Shown here piece by piece: positions 1 through 10,360 of a stretch of DNA of 64,000 nucleotides (position 1 is the first letter of the stretch; each line of letters opens with the position of its first letter). Origin of the DNA: Pythium myriotylum (Eukaryota; Oomycota; Peronosporomycetes; Pythiales; Pythiaceae); the NCBI GenBank assembly GCA_023091665.1, contig JALJCQ010000028.1, positions 248,001 through 312,000 on the forward strand. The letters run 5' to 3'. The notes beneath the pieces were generated by a model that made no database searches, had not been told where the DNA came from, and saw only the letters and a list, made by a program, of their open reading frames with translations. The position numbers and the translations under genes were made by a program.

Positions 1-577
1 GACCTTCATTGATATATAGCAGTTCCACGAGAAGAGCAGATCGAGAAATCTTGGAACTTTGAAGGAGCTCTATCACCACGATCGGAAAAATTTGGGAATA
101 GGAATCCATCACCTCACGGACGATTTGCTGCGAAGGAGCTGTTTGCACACTCAGATTGAAATAAACAACGTCGCGATGTGCAAAGCACCACTGCAGTAAT
201 GCACATCCAAATTACGGTAGCAAGCGAGCAGTTTGATGTAATTTGTCGACCACGAAGAATTTCTGCTGCCAGCATCAACGGCCATCAACCTCGCGATCCA
301 TTCTATCTCTGTTATCGACACGTGAATGGTCCTCGCGCCAGACCGCCGATGATGGACACCGCATCGACGACTAATCCGCAGTCCAAACTCCCAAGAAGGG
401 TGCTCACGGCATCTCCGATCGACTGACACGGAGCTTGCCCTTGATCACTTTTCACAAGTAGAATGCCGGCGTGTCTGCCTGGAGACGTGCGCTTTCTGAA
501 GATGCGCGTATCAAAATTCGCGGGGAGACATAGTGGGACGACTGCCTCAAATCAGACACCGCCGCTGCCTCGAGTCT
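1..577. repeat. 577-bp direct repeat, copy 1 (may extend left of the window)
   Basis: This stretch recurs in the same orientation at 6822-7398, offset by 6,821 bp. I count only about four substitutions, in the right third of the repeat. Similarity stops abruptly after position 577. The left limit is unknown because the window begins inside the copy. Neither copy contains a convincing gene, and the right end does not show a CA terminus expected of an LTR. A recent segmental or tandem duplication fits better than an LTR pair. Confidence 0.9.
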
Positions 578-774
578 GTGTGAGCAAATCGAAAATCGAA
601 CCGCTGGAATCGCTCAAGTCGACCGAACTCCAGGGCTGCGCCAACTCTTCCGTCAGCATCCACAGAGATCAATGCACAACCGCGAATTGAGCGAGTTGCT
701 ATGTTTGTTAACTCGAGTGGGTCCTTTGTGGGAAGAGCGAGGTGGCGACTTGAACGCAACTCAGAAAAGAGCTA

Positions 775-1943
775 CACCATTTCCAAACCAAATTGGATGA
801 AACACTCGATCGAATTGGACGGAACAAAATTCAATTTGGCACTACCCGTGATCACTTATATCCCTATGTCCGACAGGCCTTTGAAAACACGTATGTACCG
901 ACATAGGTTCACGCGCCAACTTGAACGTCTTCCATGTTGAGCGCTGGGTTGTGGAAAACGCGTGTATGGCGCACCCAGTTCTTGCAGAACTCAGGCGTAA
1001 CCTTCGCTGGCAAGCTGTACTCAGCAGCGCGCACGAGCCATGACGCTCGGTGAGCAGTCTTGGTGGTTCCTCGGGGAACTGTGAGGATCTCGTCACGGTG
1101 CTCGGCGAGAAAAGTCTTCACCGCGGACTTGAACACAGAGAAGGCGTTCTCAATCGGGTTCAGCATGGGCGAGTATGGCGAGAGCGGGATCGCTTGGACG
1201 CCAACAAACTCTGCCTCCTTGATCACTTCCTTCATGGAGTCGTGTACAGACGCACTGTCATACACGAGCACGACGTCAAAAAGCGACGTGCGTTTCTCGA
1301 CTTCGCGAAGGAGCTCACGCACAAAGTCGCCGACATTGTCACCCTTGGGCGATCCGAAACGGTACTTGGCATACTCCAAACGGTCTTCGGATATGTCGGC
1401 AGTGATGTTGAGGCTCTCAGCCTTGTGCGGCTGCTAAATGTCCATGTCGAAGGCGCGCCGAACCCATTTGCGTGCGGTGCTCGCGGAAACACCGTTCATG
1501 GCGGCGACTCGGAGCCAGTCCTTGTTGTCGCGGGCGGCGTTGAGGATGCGCTGGCGCGTCTCTTTCATGTGGCGCTAGTGTCCCATCTTGCACAGTGAAA
1601 AGCAAAAGCGAAAGTGAGCTGCTACTTCACAGCTCTCTCGACAAGATTTGTGCCGTACCTGGGACGACAGCGGTGTTCCAGAAGCGACGGTATCGTTCTT
1701 CTCTGTTGTGCGATGCGTGATTCAGAAGCCGCGGATTCATTCTGGAAGCAGGGAAAGAGGCAAACGCACCGCAGCCGAGAGCGTCCAAGGCATCTTCCCG
1801 CCTTTTCGCGCGTGTTTGACCCGCCAACATACCCTTTCGAATGCGATGGTCACAAAATTATCGATATTCACAGGTGTGCCAATTTGATTTTGGCTTTGTC
1901 CAGTTCGATCCATCACTTCCGCCAATTTGGTCTGGAAATGGTG
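775..1943. mobile_element. Decayed Tc1/mariner (IS630-type) DNA transposon, 1,169 bp
   Basis: Terminal inverted repeats of 68 bp each lie at 775-842 and 1876-1943 and align without gaps at 53 of 68 positions. Both start with CACCATTTCC at the outer tip. A TA dinucleotide flanks each end (773-774 and 1944-1945), matching the TA target duplication of this superfamily. The interior holds a broken transposase on the minus strand. At 78% identity between ends, and with a stop codon and missing core in the transposase, the copy is most likely inactive. Confidence 0.85.
909..1568 (-). pseudogene. Transposase relic, DDE superfamily (Tc1/IS630-like), internally deleted
   Basis: Reading on the minus strand from an ATG at 1568, the first about 44 codons look like a helix-turn-helix segment (DWLRVAAMNGVSASTARKW). 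A TAG interrupts the frame at 1434-1436. In the same frame the reading resumes with the second half of the catalytic domain: VVLVYDSASVHDS carries the second catalytic Asp, and PYSPMLNPIENAF carries the third acidic residue. The whole relic is about 220 codons. The segment that should hold the first catalytic Asp is absent, so the gene is deleted internally as well as stopped. It lies inside the inverted-repeat element 775-1943. Confidence 0.8.
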
Positions 1944-2304
1944 TAACGGGTCCATCTCGTTGGCTGGCGCTTGGGAGCGAGTAAGTGTCGATTGGAAAAC
2001 GTCCAAGAACTTCAGAATCTTCCGCGAATGTTTGTGGGCAGGAAAGTCGAATTGTGAAAGGTCTTTCAAACAGCGCTCTGTGGACCGTCTGAGCTACGAC
2101 GGAGAAGAACATCCAATATTGCAGGTCATGATCCCGAGCTCCGGAGCCCAGTTTGACGCCGCCACATGGCCAGCACGCAAACAGAGATGTGGGAAGCCGT
2201 TGTTGAGGATCCATCCCGGGAAAAGCTCGTCGGCGTGCAAGCGATTCGCTCCCGGCGTGAGTGGCCATTCGCACACTCGCCGGCGGCCGCTCAGGTCGCC
2301 CGCG

Positions 2305-5300
2305 ATGAGCCTCTCAAAACAGCTCGCGAACGCGTCGAAGTGCGCGCGACGCAGCAGCGAGGTTCATGAGGCCACTGAGCTGTTCATTCCGCTTGCCAAG
2401 CGCTTCCGGGACGTGCACCGCACCATGATGCAACAAGAAGTCGGCGAAGCGAAACGCGAGACAGTCAACCAGCGCTTTGGCGTGGCGTTGAGGACCTTCC
2501 GCAGCCTGATCACGCAGCAGAAGCAGATGCCGCTCGCCACGCGCGTCTTAAACGTGCGCGCGATCGCGCGCGACGTCGAAACTCTTTACCGTGATCTGGA
2601 CCAGGTAGTAGCCACTATGGGGAAGCATGCGCGGGCGGACGCTGAAAGCTGGAGGAGCGAATTTGAGAGGGCGAAACAAGGCCACGTCGAGCTGCTGGAG
2701 AAGAGGATCGACTCTAAACGAGATAGGCTGCTACGAAACAGTTCGCTGGCAAAAGAAACAATCAAGTTGCTCAAGCGTGGGAGTGCTAAAGATCGCTGGA
2801 GCCCAGTCGCGGAGAAACTTTGGAACGTTGTGGAGAGCCTCGCTGCGATTAACGAAGAAATGGACGCGGGAATTTGGTTCATCCCGGAGAGCGATATTGA
2901 CCTCATTGAGACGTGTGGTAAAGGCGGATACGCGACAGCCTACATAGCAAAGTGGATGGGATCAAACGTCGTTGCCAAAGTGATAAACGACTTTGACTCG
3001 CTCAAACCCAAGCAACTGACGCGGTTCATGAACGAAGTAGAGATCGGCTACCGTTATCCACACCCTCACGTGATAAGGGTGTACGGTGCATGCCACACTC
3101 GACGTCCACCCTTGATCGTGTTCGAGTCCGCAGAACTTGGTAACATGAGCAACTATCTTGCCCTTCACAAAGAAAAAGCACCGAAATGGCGGATGCTGCA
3201 CGAGGCGGCGAAGGGGTTGCAATTTCTGCACTCGAAGAAGATCGTTCACGGTGATCTGAGGCTGGACAATTTCTTTGTCATGGCTGATGGCACAGTGAAG
3301 TTGGGGGATCTCGGGTTGAGTCGGCGAAAAACGACATCGAGAGAGTCCGTTTTGTCGAGAGGCAGCGTCGATGGCGCCGGTGGGTTCCGGTTTCGTGCAC
3401 CCGAGTGTTTCGAGTTTAAACCGACTGCTGCGTCAGATGTTTATTCGCTCGCAATGTGCATCTACGAGGCATTCACTGGAAGACCTCCGTATGATCTAGA
3501 ACCAAGTGATGGAGTGAGGGAGAAGATTTGTGGTGGTACGTTACCTCCTCGTCCGGCATGCATGAGTGACGAGGTGTGGTTCCTCATTAAGAGGATGACA
3601 CAATTTAGGCGAGAAGCTCGTCTTAGCCTGGATTGTGTGGTCGGTGCATTGAAGGACCTGAGCGATCGTGAGCGCTGGGCAGATGATTCTCCGTCAACAA
3701 CACCAGGACGTTTGTCGACATGCGATCAGTGTACCGACGAAGGCAACGCAATGGTGAGCGCAATTCGTCCATTACAGTCGATCGCCGAGGCCGTTGAAGC
3801 GCTAGGCCGAGTCGAAGAGCCTGATTTTCAGCGCAGGGGTTTGCATTGGATGTACCGCAACTGCATTTCGACTTCAGTGTGCCGAGAACTTGTTGAACTT
3901 GATGGTATTTCCAAGTTGGAAGCGATCATTGATTGCTCCAATACCCCTCGTCACCAAAAAATGTACGCATTTCACCTATTGCATCGTGCAAACAAACGAG
4001 TACTAGCTTGCGCCTTGACAGCGTTGGTGAACAGTCTCAAGAAGACGTTACAACGGCCCAACGACCAAAAGACACGTGAACTGTATAATCAGATGAGAGG
4101 TGACTTTTCAGACGGAGATCGGCTCGAGGCTGTGGACCTTCTGTCGATGTATTTCTTTCACGACTTGTTTGAAGGTCACATCGACGAACGCCTTATTGAA
4201 TTGATCTTGCAGGAGCTGGTCAGGCTGTTGAGAGTTTACAACACTGACTTTAATGCTGCAGCGATAATGGCGATATCTGGCTTCGCCTGTGGGGCCAAGA
4301 CAAAACATTTATCAAAGCTGAAAGATGCGGTCGAACCATTCGTGAGAATGCTTCGTTCCAGCGAAGATCGATGCAGACATTGTGCGCTGATCGGACTTGC
4401 TAACATGGCTGCTGGCTCAGAGCATAATGCTGCAGCTATTGCGTCTCCTGCTGCGCTGCGTGTTTTGGTCGACATCATAAAGATCGGATCGGACGACTTT
4501 AAAGAAGAGGCTACTCGGGTGTTCTGCAACCTTATTGCGAAAACCCCCCTGGAGGAAATTCCGATCGAGATTATTGATATAACACCTGTGCTAGTAGGCC
4601 TCGTGGAGACTGGTTCGAATGGATGCAAGGTACAGGCTGCTCGTCTCCTTGGAGTTCTTTGCCGCAAGTCCTCTAAGAATCGTAGTATCGTCGTCGTGAC
4701 CGGTGCCGTTGGTCCCTTAGTGAGCCTCACAAAGACACGAGTGAGCGAGTGCATGAAGTTCGCGGCATTTGCGCTCGGTAATATTGCCGATGATTCCTCC
4801 GAGACGACCAGCGTGTTCGAAAGCTCTGGTGCAATCGACGCGTTGGTAGATCTACTTAAGACCGGATCAAGCAGATGCAAGGCAGAAGCTGCGTGTGCAC
4901 TTGGACAGCTCGCCGCTAGATCGCCTCGGAGCAAGATCGCCATGTTGGATTCTGGTGCAATCGGTCTGTTGGTGAACCTGACAAGCACGGGAGCTGACAG
5001 TTGCCAGGAACAGGCAGCCAGTGCACTTGCTAACATTGTTTCCAACTCGCCAGACTTGAGTTCTGAAGTCACGAAGGCAGGTGCTATTGATCCATTGACG
5101 ATGTTGGTGAAGACGGGATCCGAAAGGTGTAAACGACATGCGTGCCGTGCACTCAGCAATTTGGCTTGCAACTCACTTCAGACTAAAATTGATATCGTGA
5201 ATGCTGGTGCTGTCGCTCCACTTGTCGACCTTCTGAAGACTGGATCGTCAGTGTGCAAGGAGTGGGCAGCATGTGTTCTCTACAATCTCGCTACCGAGTC

Positions 5301-6078
5301 CCTCGAGAACCAGAGGAAGATAGCAGTGGCTGGTGCTATCGGTCCACTCGTCGAGTTGTTGAAGTCTCAATCAAGTAAGGCCAAGGAGTGGGCTGCGTGG
5401 ACACTTGGTCGCCTTGCAACCAACTCTCGGGAGAGCAGGTTGGAAATCCTAAGTGCTGGTGCTATCCATCCGTTGGCTCATCTCCTACATTCGACTGAGC
5501 CTTGCAGAGACAGCGCCACATTCACCATTGCAACATTAAGTCTGGAGTCTTCAGCTGCGGAATCGATCGTGACTGCTGGTACTGTCGATATTCTAGTCGG
5601 CCTTTTGGGTGTAGGATCGCAGGTTTGCAAGGAGTGGGTAACATGCACGCTACATAACCTCGCTGATAAATCCCTCGAGAACCAGAGACAGATAGCAGCT
5701 GCTGGTGCTACCGGCCCTCTCGCTGAGATGTTGAAGTCTCCATCAAGTAAGGCCAAGGAATGGGCCGTGTGCACGCTTGGTCGCCTTATAGCCCTATCGC
5801 GCGGCGCCAAAATGCAGATCTTCGATCCCGGTTCCATCGGTCAATTGGTTCAGCTTCTGCATTCAGCATCAGAGAATGAAGCGTACTGGGCTGCCTACAT
5901 CCTGGAGTCACAAAGCTCGAATTCATCAACTAAGAGGCTGATCGTGAATGAAGGAGCTGTCCCAGCGCTCCGAAATCTTCGTAAACACCCACGCATCGGT
6001 GCTTTTGCGAAGGCCGCCTTGAAGAACCTTGGATATGGCTCGATCCGGCGCTTGTTCAGATCGACGCCCCCAGACTGA
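2305..6078 (+). CDS. Atypical TKL-like protein kinase fused to Armadillo repeats
   Basis: A 1,257-residue protein. The open frame extends upstream to 1927, but with no ATG and across the transposon end, so the ATG at 2305 is the likely start. Residues 1-190 are basic and helical. The kinase domain spans about 197-452. It has a glycine loop (GKGGYATAY), the VAIK Lys at 225, HGDLRLDN at 315-322 where HRDLKxxN is expected, DLG at 335-337 where DFG is usual, and APE at 365-367. From about 490 to 1250 run some 15-17 Armadillo repeats with phrases such as VDLLKTGSxxCKEWAA. The metal-binding Asp is kept but the HRD Arg is Gly, so catalysis may be regulated differently or weak. The Armadillo part presumably binds partners. 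No intron is needed. Kinase-Armadillo fusions are a recurring oomycete type; the substrate is unknown. Confidence 0.85.
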   Translation: MSLSKQLANASKCARRSSEVHEATELFIPLAKRFRDVHRTMMQQEVGEAKRETVNQRFGVALRTFRSLITQQKQMPLATRVLNVRAIARDVETLYRDLDQVVATMGKHARADAESWRSEFERAKQGHVELLEKRIDSKRDRLLRNSSLAKETIKLLKRGSAKDRWSPVAEKLWNVVESLAAINEEMDAGIWFIPESDIDLIETCGKGGYATAYIAKWMGSNVVAKVINDFDSLKPKQLTRFMNEVEIGYRYPHPHVIRVYGACHTRRPPLIVFESAELGNMSNYLALHKEKAPKWRMLHEAAKGLQFLHSKKIVHGDLRLDNFFVMADGTVKLGDLGLSRRKTTSRESVLSRGSVDGAGGFRFRAPECFEFKPTAASDVYSLAMCIYEAFTGRPPYDLEPSDGVREKICGGTLPPRPACMSDEVWFLIKRMTQFRREARLSLDCVVGALKDLSDRERWADDSPSTTPGRLSTCDQCTDEGNAMVSAIRPLQSIAEAVEALGRVEEPDFQRRGLHWMYRNCISTSVCRELVELDGISKLEAIIDCSNTPRHQKMYAFHLLHRANKRVLACALTALVNSLKKTLQRPNDQKTRELYNQMRGDFSDGDRLEAVDLLSMYFFHDLFEGHIDERLIELILQELVRLLRVYNTDFNAAAIMAISGFACGAKTKHLSKLKDAVEPFVRMLRSSEDRCRHCALIGLANMAAGSEHNAAAIASPAALRVLVDIIKIGSDDFKEEATRVFCNLIAKTPLEEIPIEIIDITPVLVGLVETGSNGCKVQAARLLGVLCRKSSKNRSIVVVTGAVGPLVSLTKTRVSECMKFAAFALGNIADDSSETTSVFESSGAIDALVDLLKTGSSRCKAEAACALGQLAARSPRSKIAMLDSGAIGLLVNLTSTGADSCQEQAASALANIVSNSPDLSSEVTKAGAIDPLTMLVKTGSERCKRHACRALSNLACNSLQTKIDIVNAGAVAPLVDLLKTGSSVCKEWAACVLYNLATESLENQRKIAVAGAIGPLVELLKSQSSKAKEWAAWTLGRLATNSRESRLEILSAGAIHPLAHLLHSTEPCRDSATFTIATLSLESSAAESIVTAGTVDILVGLLGVGSQVCKEWVTCTLHNLADKSLENQRQIAAAGATGPLAEMLKSPSSKAKEWAVCTLGRLIALSRGAKMQIFDPGSIGQLVQLLHSASENEAYWAAYILESQSSNSSTKRLIVNEGAVPALRNLRKHPRIGAFAKAALKNLGYGSIRRLFRSTPPD

Positions 6079-6821
6079 GCCTTTTTTGTGAATTCTTGTC
6101 GTGCTACATGCATCGGCAAGCTGATCACCACATCACCACAATGGTGATTACAGATCTGAGGACTCTTGTCGCTGCCCATCGTGCATGGCAGCACAAGGCC
6201 GTCATTTCCACACTTCGACAGTGTCGTCCACTCTACGAAAAAGAGTACAACAATGCAACGAGTCTCGAGATCGTTTATATATCGGTGCCAACGTGAAACA
6301 ACGTATACAACGCCGTGAGATGTGATGACGGAGCGCGGCCCCAACCACGTCGAACGCATTCCCCATTTTCGTATTACCCTGGAGCACATTCTGTTATTCT
6401 CTTGAATCAAGCTATTCTGTTCTCACGAGGCTTGAGTTTGAGGAAACTCCGCCGATCCGGTCGTTCTCATCCCCTTGTCGTCCGTGCAACTGGTACCGTG
6501 AGCTTGTCCATGTCGTCGATCGTTTTGCTCGACACACGCATGGTCACTCGCAGCACTGCATCCAATTGTACTGCATCGGCGTCTTCCAATCGCGCGACTC
6601 GTTGTCGAAAGGCCGTGAAGAGCGGATTCGTGGGCGCGTGGTCTCCATCGACAAAACTGCCGAGCGATAGCGCGCACGGTGCAGCGAGGCGCTGGCTACT
6701 CGACTCGATCGAGTTTTCAACGATGAACTGTATCGGGTCGAGCTCAATACTCGTTTCCCTTCTCTTGGGGCTAAAATTGTTTATCATCCCAAATCAAACC
6801 ATTTTGTTCACACTCGGCTTC
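6079..6821. other. Intergenic stretch with a possible coding fragment on the minus strand
   Basis: No complete gene is visible. On the minus strand 6467-6787 there is a 106-codon open frame whose composition is protein-like (hydrophobic and acidic residues alternating, for example LDPIQFIVENSIESSSQRL). It has no recognisable start context or domain. It may be the remnant of a gene truncated by the duplication that placed the second repeat copy beside it, or chance. Confidence 0.3.
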
Positions 6822-7398
6822 GACCTTCATTGATATATAGCAGTTCCACGAGAAGAGCAGATCGAGAAATCTTGGAACTTTGAAGGAGCTCTATCACCAC
6901 GATCGGAAAAATTTGGGAATAGGAATCCATCACCTCACGGACGATTTGCTGCGAAGGAGCTGTTTGCACACTCAGATTGAAATAAACAACGTCGCGATGT
7001 GCAAAGCACCACTGCAGTAATGCACATCCAAATTACGGTAGCAAGCGAGCAGTTTGATGTAATTTGTCGACCACGAAGAATTTCTGCTGCCAGCATCAAC
7101 GGCCATCAACCTCGCGATCCATTCTATCTCTGTTATCGACACGTGAATGGTCCTCGCGCCAGACCGCCGATGATGGACACCGCATCGACGACTAATCCGC
7201 AGTCCAAACTCCCACGAAGGGTGCTCACGGCATCTCCGATCGACTGACACGGAGCTTGCCCTTGATCACTTTTCACAAGTAGAATGCCGGCGTGTCTGCC
7301 TGCAGACGTGCGCTTTCTGAAGATGCGCATATCAAAATTCGCGGGGAGACATAGTGGGACGACTGCCTCAAATCAGACACCGCCGCTGCCCCGAGTCT
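6822..7398. repeat. 577-bp direct repeat, copy 2
   Basis: Second copy of the sequence at 1-577, about 99% identical. Its right end is 178 bp upstream of the first purple acid phosphatase ATG, so that gene's distal promoter includes repeat sequence. The copy is otherwise non-coding. Confidence 0.9.
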
Positions 7399-7498
7399 CC
7401 TCTGACGTCTCTTCTTCGAGATTCCCTTCTCTGCGGGAACGCGCTCGCCCCATCGCCAGCGAACCGGAGTCCCGAGCTCGCGCTCGGCCATTCCTTCT

Positions 7499-7513
7499 CC
7501 ATTCTTCGATTTT
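7499..7513 (+). promoter_or_regulatory. Probable Inr/FPR core promoter of the first phosphatase
   Basis: CCATTCTTCGATTTT fits the oomycete initiator YCAYTYY followed by a flanking-promoter-like T tract. It sits 64-78 bp before the ATG at 7577. A (CT)n run (7539-7575) fills the space down to the start codon and would form the 5' leader. Confidence 0.45.
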
Positions 7514-7536
7514 CTCCATCTCTACTTCTTCACGGC

Positions 7537-7576
<40 letters not shown>

Positions 7577-7578
<2 letters not shown>

Positions 7579-9427
7579 GCGACTCGCGATCCTTCTCGCG
7601 CTCGTATTTGCTCTCCACGGCGTCGACGCCGGTCGCAACAACGCCGGTGAGATCGTACGTGGCGGAGCGTGGCTCTACCACGAGGACGACGGGCCTTGCG
7701 GTGTCCACCCGAATCGCTCGGCTTGTTCGTTCGTCTCACACAAGACAACTCGGTCGCTCGCGGATGCAAGTGTCACGCTCTCCGTGTCGAGCGAGAAGAT
7801 CGACCACCTCGAGCCCGTGAGCGTGTCGTTCAAGTTCTCGGGCTTCCAGAAGACGTACCAGGACTGGATCGGCGCGTATTGCATTGACAATGAGGCGGCG
7901 TCGCTGGATGACCGCCAGTACATCGACTGGCAGTACGTGTACGACTCGACCGACGGCGTGAGCGTTCGCTTCGGTCCTCTGGCCAACATGCGCTGCTCGT
8001 GGCAGTTCCGGTACTTCACGCAGCAAGGCTCAGATACGTACGTCAAGCTCGCGACGTCGCCGTTCGTTCGCATGGCGCAGGGCAAGCAGCAGCCTCTCCA
8101 CGTGCGCGTGGCCAAGACCGTCAAGGCGACCGAGATGCGCGTCATGTGGGTCAGCGCCGCGGTCTCGGCGCCTGTCGTGCAGTACGGCTCGTCGCCGTTC
8201 GCGCTCACTCGCCAGGCGACAGCGACAGGAGACACGTACAAGGCCTCGGATATGTGCCACGCTCCCGCGACGACAGTCGCCGCAAACTTGTTCCGTGACC
8301 CGGGCGTGATCTACACGGCCGTCATGACCGATCTCACGGCCGAGTCGACGTACTACTATCGTGTCTGCGGTGGTGGCGCAGCGCCCTGCAGCAAGATCTT
8401 CAAGCTCAAGACACCACCGGCGCCTGGCTCGCAAAAGGGCGTCGCTAGCTTTTTTGTGTACGGAGACCTGGGAGATTGGAGCATCTTCGCGAACGACCGC
8501 TTGCCTGTCAAGCGATCAAGCACGACGATCCAGCTCATGCGCCGCGACATGGACGACCCGAAGGCCAACTTCGTCGCGACCATGCACGACGGAGATCTCT
8601 CCTACGCTATGGGCAAGACCTACCTCTGGGACCAGTTCGGCTCATTGATTGAGCCCGTGGCCACGGAGATTCCTTATATGGTCGGCATCGGCAACCATGA
8701 ATACTGCTACACGTCGGGAGGGAAGAATGATCCGTCGGGAGCCGGCGCGACCAATGGGTTCCATCCGCCGGAGGGCAACTACGGATCCGACTCGCAAGGT
8801 GAGTGCGGTGTTCCAACTAACAAACGGTTCATCATGCCGGCAAATGGCAACAAGATCTTTTGGTGGAGCACGGAGATCGGACTGGTCCACCACACGCAGA
8901 TCAGCAGTGAGCACGACTACACGCCTGGGTCGACCATGTACAAGTGGCTGGAGAACGATCTCAAGAGTGTCGACCGCAAGAAGACACCGTGGCTCTTTCT
9001 CCACTTGCACCGTCCGCTGTACACGTCTGAAATGTACGAGTCGGACAACAAGGTCGCTGCGCTCCTGCGGAAGAATCTGGAAGCTCTGCTGGGCAAGTAC
9101 AAGGTCGACGCTGTGTTCAGTGGCCACTACCACGCGTACGAGCTCACGTGTCCTGTGTTCGGCGAGAAGTGTCGCTCGGGGGCTTTGCCTGGAGGACTTC
9201 AAAAAGCCAAGGCCCCCGTGCATATCATGGTCGGCTCAGCCGGTGCTGACGTCGATAACGTCGGGTACTACGATGTGCCTTGGCGAGTCGATGCCCAGCT
9301 CGAGTACGGCTACGGCCGTGTCCACGTGCATAACGCCACACATGCCAAGTGGGAATTCGTAAGGAACCGCGACGAGATCGTCGCGAGCGAGACGTGGATC
9401 ATCAGCGACCATAAGTGGAGTGTGTAA
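7577..9427 (+). CDS. Secreted purple acid phosphatase, copy 1
   Basis: A 616-residue protein with a signal peptide (about residues 1-18). It has an N-terminal fibronectin-like domain, then a metallophosphoesterase domain with all five purple acid phosphatase motifs: GDLG (D297), GDLSY (D340, Y343), GNHE (N373), LHRP (H478) and GHYHAYE (H517, H519). These supply the seven ligands of the Fe(III)-M(II) centre that hydrolyses phosphomonoesters at acid pH. The large N-terminal extension places it with the high-molecular-weight plant-type or nucleotide-phosphodiesterase-like group. It is intronless. It is followed in the same direction by a paralogue at 10361, clearly a tandem duplicate. A role in phosphate scavenging is the usual inference for secreted members. 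Confidence 0.93.
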
Positions 9428-10360
9428 GAATCTTCACGTGATGCCCAAGTGACTTCAACGAGATCGAAATGTAAAAGTTTTGCCTGAGAAAAAAAGTGTT
9501 TTCGCTCGGGAAGCAACTGCTTGCACCGACCGTATCTTCAGATTCGAATCGGCGAGATTCCCACGCCAAAAGAAACTCCCAGTCGCCAACCCATGACCAA
9601 CAAAATCGAGTACAGTACAGTATCGGCTCATATCAATAGCGGAGAATCGCTATATACAAGTGGGTTTTGCACGCTCATTGAAGAGCAAACAGCAAAAGAA
9701 TTCCTCATATGGAGTGGAACGGCAGCGTTCACCGCATGGAACCAGGAGTTGGACCTCGATGGAGCGGCTCAGGTGCGAGGGGGTCCATCCATTCCGTCGA
9801 GAGAACATTCCTCTCCCGATTCTGTGATCAAGATTCGCTTGCTGAGGTGGGCGACGCAAACAGGTCAAAGGACTTGAACCTGTGCACATTGATACTGGGC
9901 TCCTCTCCATTCGAGAGCGAGTCCCTCGTGGCGGTGTCAACAAAACCTGTCAAACAATGTATTGAGTGCGAGCGAATCTTTAACGCTTATGAAGGGGGAC
10001 GAATCAGAGTGTCTGTATATACTTTGACAGGTGTGCAGAGTATATAAATGACTTGTTGTCAATCAGTGACTGCTGGCTGTTTATTATTTGTAGCAGGCTG
10101 TTCTCAGCTCGAAATGGCTCCACTTTATGACGTCTTCTTGTACATAAAACGACCACAATGGGTTTGCACACGAGTGGGATCTTCTTGCAGACCGCGCAGA
10201 CTGAATCAGCCTGGCTACTGACGTCTCCTGCGTTCTCTCTTTCCCGACATTGTACTCAGAGCCTTTGGGTGCGAGCTTCCCGACATTCCGTCGGTCCCAA
10301 GTTCGACTCGATGGGCCTCCTCACTCGAGAATCTCCCAGTCAACTCCGAAGCTGCTCACG
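9428..10360. other. Intergenic region between the two phosphatase genes
   Basis: About 0.93 kb without a supportable gene. It must hold the terminator of the first phosphatase and the promoter and leader of the second. I see no repeat or RNA gene here. Confidence 0.5.

Noticed and set aside
1737..2069. Minus-strand open frame beside the transposase
   Set aside because: It runs across the right inverted repeat of the transposon and out into flanking DNA, so it cannot be an original gene.
1927..2304. Upstream extension of the kinase-Armadillo reading frame
   Set aside because: It has no ATG, begins within the transposon's inverted repeat and has no domain-like sequence; the ATG at 2305 is preferred.
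1..7398. LTR retrotransposon with 577-bp LTRs
   Set aside because: No gag or pol lies between the repeats, the interior has an unrelated host-type gene, and the right end is not CA.
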